A DNA stretch of 64,000 nucleotides. Origin: Adineta vaga. Its lineage: Eukaryota > Rotifera. The notes below the pieces were generated by a model. The model searched no databases, had not been told where the DNA came from, and was given only the letters and a program-made list of their open reading frames with translations. The position numbers and the translations under genes were made by a program. The stretch lies in assembly GCA_021613535.1 (NCBI GenBank), contig CP075494.1, positions 14,942,001 through 15,006,000 of the forward strand, written 5' to 3'. How positions within the stretch are numbered: the stretch's first letter is position 1; each line of letters begins with the position of its first letter. Of the stretch, positions 61,017 through 64,000 are shown piece by piece.

Positions 61017-63261
61017 ATGGTATTTTTTCTGATCGGTGATTCAATTACATTGACATTGCTAGTTATTCTCATTCTTCTTTTTATCTACCATGTGTAAGTA
61101 TTTATTTTTTATAAACTTATTCACTCGAGAAGAATATTGTAGTTATAATCTATGGACAAATAATATATTTCGTCGAAATGGAATACCAGGTCCAATACCA
61201 ATACCATTTCTTGGTGAAATGTTTAATGTAATGCGGAAAGTAATGACTTTTATCATCGAAAACTATAAAAATGAAAAGCTGATGTCAATTCTATTTAGGG
61301 CATCTACAAGAATGATGTAGAGCTTGTAAAAAAATATGGTAAAATTGTTGGGTAAATGACAACGAGTGTAAAGATGCTCAAACGCTTTCTTTTCTTATAG
61401 TGTGTATGAGGGAACAACCCCGATCGTTCTTATCGCTGATCCCGATCTTCTTCGAAATGTTCTCATCAAAGATTCACATGTGTTTATCAATCGACGAGTA
61501 TGAATGCATTTACTTATTTCTAATACTCTATACGCTTGCTTGACTAGATTCTCGATTGTGGATCAGGTCCATTTGAACATGGTCTCACTCAGTTAAAAGA
61601 TGAACATTGGAAAAATGCCCGATCCATTGTTTCACCTACATTCTCCAGTGCAAAACTCAAAACTGTATATACTTCTTCGAATTTTCATAACTGACTATCT
61701 GTTTTATTGTTTCCATTACGTAGATGTATGGCTTGATGAATGAAGTCAGTGATGCATATAACCAACGTCTTGTTGAATATGCTGATAAACAAGAAATATT
61801 CGAAATCAAACAGTATGTTTCTTTGTTCTTTGTTATGAATAAAAAATCCTAGATTAACTATATAGATTGAATGGTCAGTTCACATTAGATAATACTACGA
61901 CATGTCTGTTTGGTATCGAAACAAATTCTCTTCAAAATGAAAATGTGGCATTGATCACTTATTTGAAGAAATTCTTCATTGTTAATTTTGCCAATATATT
62001 TCTTTTGATATTATGTAAGTATGATTAATGATAACAAGAAGTATGTAAGTTTTTTTAATAATAGTCGTATCACCTCGCTTGGCGAAATATTTTGGAGAAA
62101 AAGGTTATTCGATATTTCCAATGGATTCTGTTGATTATACTACAAATCTTATCAATCAGATATTGACTCGACGTCGAGAACATGTTGAACGACGAAATGA
62201 TTTTATTCAAATGATGATTGATCATGAAGAAGAAGTCAAAAGTGTAGTAGAAACAACTCAACAAACCGAGAATCAAAAGCAAGCTGATAGGCAACAGTGG
62301 AAATCACTTAAGAAAAGTAAAAAAGAAATGACGACTTTTATTGTTTTAATTTCTTATCTAAATTAAGCTTTGAACGATAAAGAAATAGTTGCTCAAGCAC
62401 TTACATTTCTAATTGGTGGTTATGAATCAACAAGTATTTTGTTATCATTCTTCTTCTATGTTATGGCAACAGAACCCGACATTCAAGAGAAGGTGTATGC
62501 TGAGATTCGACAACAAATTGGAGATGTAAGTGAATGATAAAGTTATAGAGAATGAATTGTATGGAAGAGCTTAATTTAGGATGAGGTAACCTATGAGAAA
62601 CTAAATGAACTTCATTATTTGAATATGGTGATCAATGAAACACTTCGAATGTATCCACCATTTATCAGGTGACTGCTTCTTTGATTATATCGTTGACCCA
62701 ATGTTATATATTCATGATAGATTTGATCGTGTTGCCTCCCAAGATTATCAATTTGGTGCATATCATATACCAAAAGGAACTATTATCAATGTGCCAGTAT
62801 ATCCAATTCATCATGATCCCGAAGTGTGGCCTGAACCAGAAAAGTTCATACCTGAAAGGTATCATTCGAGCACTCATGAGAATTATTTCATCACTAAACT
62901 TTGACCCACGCACAGATTTTTAGCAACAGAAAAAGCAAAACGACATCCAATGGCCTATCTACCGTTTGGTGATGGTCCTCGGTAAATGAGTACAGTTGTC
63001 TTGGCTGATAATATTGAAGATGTTCTTGTAGAAATTGTATTGGAATGCGATTTGCATTGTTGGAAACTAAAATTGGAATAGTGAAAGCACTTCAAGTTGT
63101 AAAATTTCAACGATGTGAAAAGACTGAAGTACGAAATATTTATATGATTGAAATTCATCTTATATCTGTTTAATCTTTAGATTCCATTGAAATTAGGTAA
63201 AATGCCAACATTATCAAGTAGAGGTGATATTTTGCTCCGTGTTGTACGTCGATCTCAATGA
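61017..63261 (+). CDS. cytochrome P450, CYP3-clan-like, copy B
   Basis: Same fourteen-exon layout as copy A. Anchor MVFFLIGDSITLTLLVILIL, hinge GIPGPIPIPFLGEMF, HWKNARSIVSPTFSSAKLKT, VERRNDFIQMMIDHEEEV, I-helix FLIGGYESTSI (Gly-Gly-Tyr-Glu-Ser in place of the more usual AGxET), NETLRMYPPFIRF, WPEPEKFIPERF, LPFGDGPRNCIGMRFALLE and a RVVRRSQ end. No frame breaks found. The 5' half is the closest relative of the pseudogene at 46227, and it follows a UBA2 copy in the same order, so the pair arose by block duplication. The Ala-to-Gly and Thr-to-Ser changes in the I-helix could alter oxygen activation or substrate choice. Confidence 0.9.
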
Positions 63262-63518
63262 AAAAGTGTCAAACGAGAGTGTGTCGAAAGATTTTTACTG
63301 CATCATAAACCTATTAATAAATATTTATCCATGAAATAATCGTCTCTTAATTTCTATAGAAGTATAATAGATTTTTTTTATTGAGAATCTGTTTCTCAGC
63401 AACATCCAATAGGCATATCAACCTGGATTCGTATAAATATTGTCCGTTAGTAAATCATATATTGTTCGTTTATAATTAGTTTTTTTATTTCCTATAATGA
63501 CATGATTAAAACATTAAT
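63262..63518. other. intergenic
   Basis: Short spacer between two co-oriented P450 genes; nothing further seen. Confidence 0.5.
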
Positions 63519-64000
63519 ATGAGTTATTTTCTCATCAGTGGTTCAATTACTCTCAAATTATGTGTCATCTCTACATGTGTTTTCGCTTATTATGTGTAAG
63601 TATTAAGCCATGTTCATTATCACTATTATTACCATTGAATTTAGATACAAATTACTAACTAACAATATTATTCGTCGACTTCGAATACCTGGTCCCACTC
63701 CAATTCCTCTCCTGAGTGAACTATTTAATGTTATTCGTAAAGTATCGTATTTATTCCATTTGATTTTTACTATACAACGATTGTTGATGGATTTTTCTGA
63801 AAGGGTTTATATAAGAACGACATTGATCTTGTTCAGAAGTATGGTAAAATTGTTGGGTACGTATCAATGATCGTAATGACAAAAAATTGTATTCGAGAAT
63901 ATAAAAATTCGAGTGATGGAATCATTTTTTATTTAGAATAAATGAAGGAACAAGCTTTAATCTTTCGAGATTTTTTAATCTACATATTAGCTTGAGTAGA
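63519..64000 (+). CDS. cytochrome P450, copy C, cut by the window edge
   Basis: The first exons match the family: anchor MSYFLISGSITLKLCVIST, then YKLLTNNIIRRLRIPGPTPIPLLSELFNVIRK and GLYKNDIDLVQKYGKIVG with the same introns. The fourth exon begins INEGTSFNLSRFFNLHISLS, which departs from the expected STPVILLSEPDLLRN-type sequence of its neighbours; this may mark decay or a breakpoint. The rest lies outside the window, so whether it is functional cannot be judged. Confidence 0.65.

Noticed and set aside
1-64000. CRISPR arrays, prokaryotic operons, rRNA or tRNA genes
   Set aside because: No regularly spaced repeats, ribosomal RNA core sequences or cloverleaf candidates were noticed by eye; a tRNAscan or Rfam search would be needed to exclude small RNAs.

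Overview
The window is a eukaryotic, intron-rich, AT-rich contig. Most introns are only about 48 to 75 bp and most genes are close together. Several start codons sit directly behind a splice-acceptor-like pyrimidine-AG with no visible upstream exon, which suggests spliced-leader trans-splicing. Short blocks resemble the bdelloid telomere unit TGTGGG, and NHL-repeat, F-box and RIG-I-like relatives look expanded or broken. Together this points to a bdelloid rotifer (Adineta/Rotaria type). That assignment is inference from sequence style; no database was searched. All exon joins below were made by eye from GT...AG sites and reading-frame continuity.

Left part (1-10.7 kb): a cornichon cargo receptor, then a same-strand cluster of one stand-alone death-effector-domain (DED) protein and two RIG-I-like helicases that carry an N-terminal DED instead of the CARDs of vertebrate RIG-I/MDA5. 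One helicase has normal motifs. The other keeps an open reading frame but has altered ATPase and RNA-binding motifs. The cluster is followed by a 1.65-kb element with terminal inverted repeats that holds a decayed gene and telomere-like repeats.

Middle (10.7-45.7 kb): mostly conserved housekeeping genes. On the minus strand: UBXN1-like, L-2-hydroxyglutarate dehydrogenase, LYSMD-like, a PLAT-domain protein, and AASDH (adenylation + carrier + PQQ-like repeats). On the plus strand: mitochondrial enoyl-CoA hydratase, quiescin sulfhydryl oxidase, a large multi-PDZ scaffold of the MPDZ/PATJ type, fascin, an intronless cupin and SUMO-activating enzyme subunit 2 (UBA2). A perfect 62-bp inverted repeat lies beside an NHL-repeat remnant at 38.2-38.7 kb.

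Right part (43-64 kb): a dynamic region built from a duplicated UBA2 + cytochrome P450 block. The first P450 is a pseudogene whose 5' and 3' halves lie 4.9 kb apart, with an F-box/LRR-like gene, a small unknown gene and a nuclear-receptor DNA-binding-domain fragment between them. Two P450 genes look complete and a third runs off the right edge. A 2.3-kb insertion flanked by 247-bp direct repeats, and short foldback elements with telomere-like arms, also lie here. The candidate new system in this window is the DED + DED-RIG-I-like cluster at 1.56-8.73 kb.
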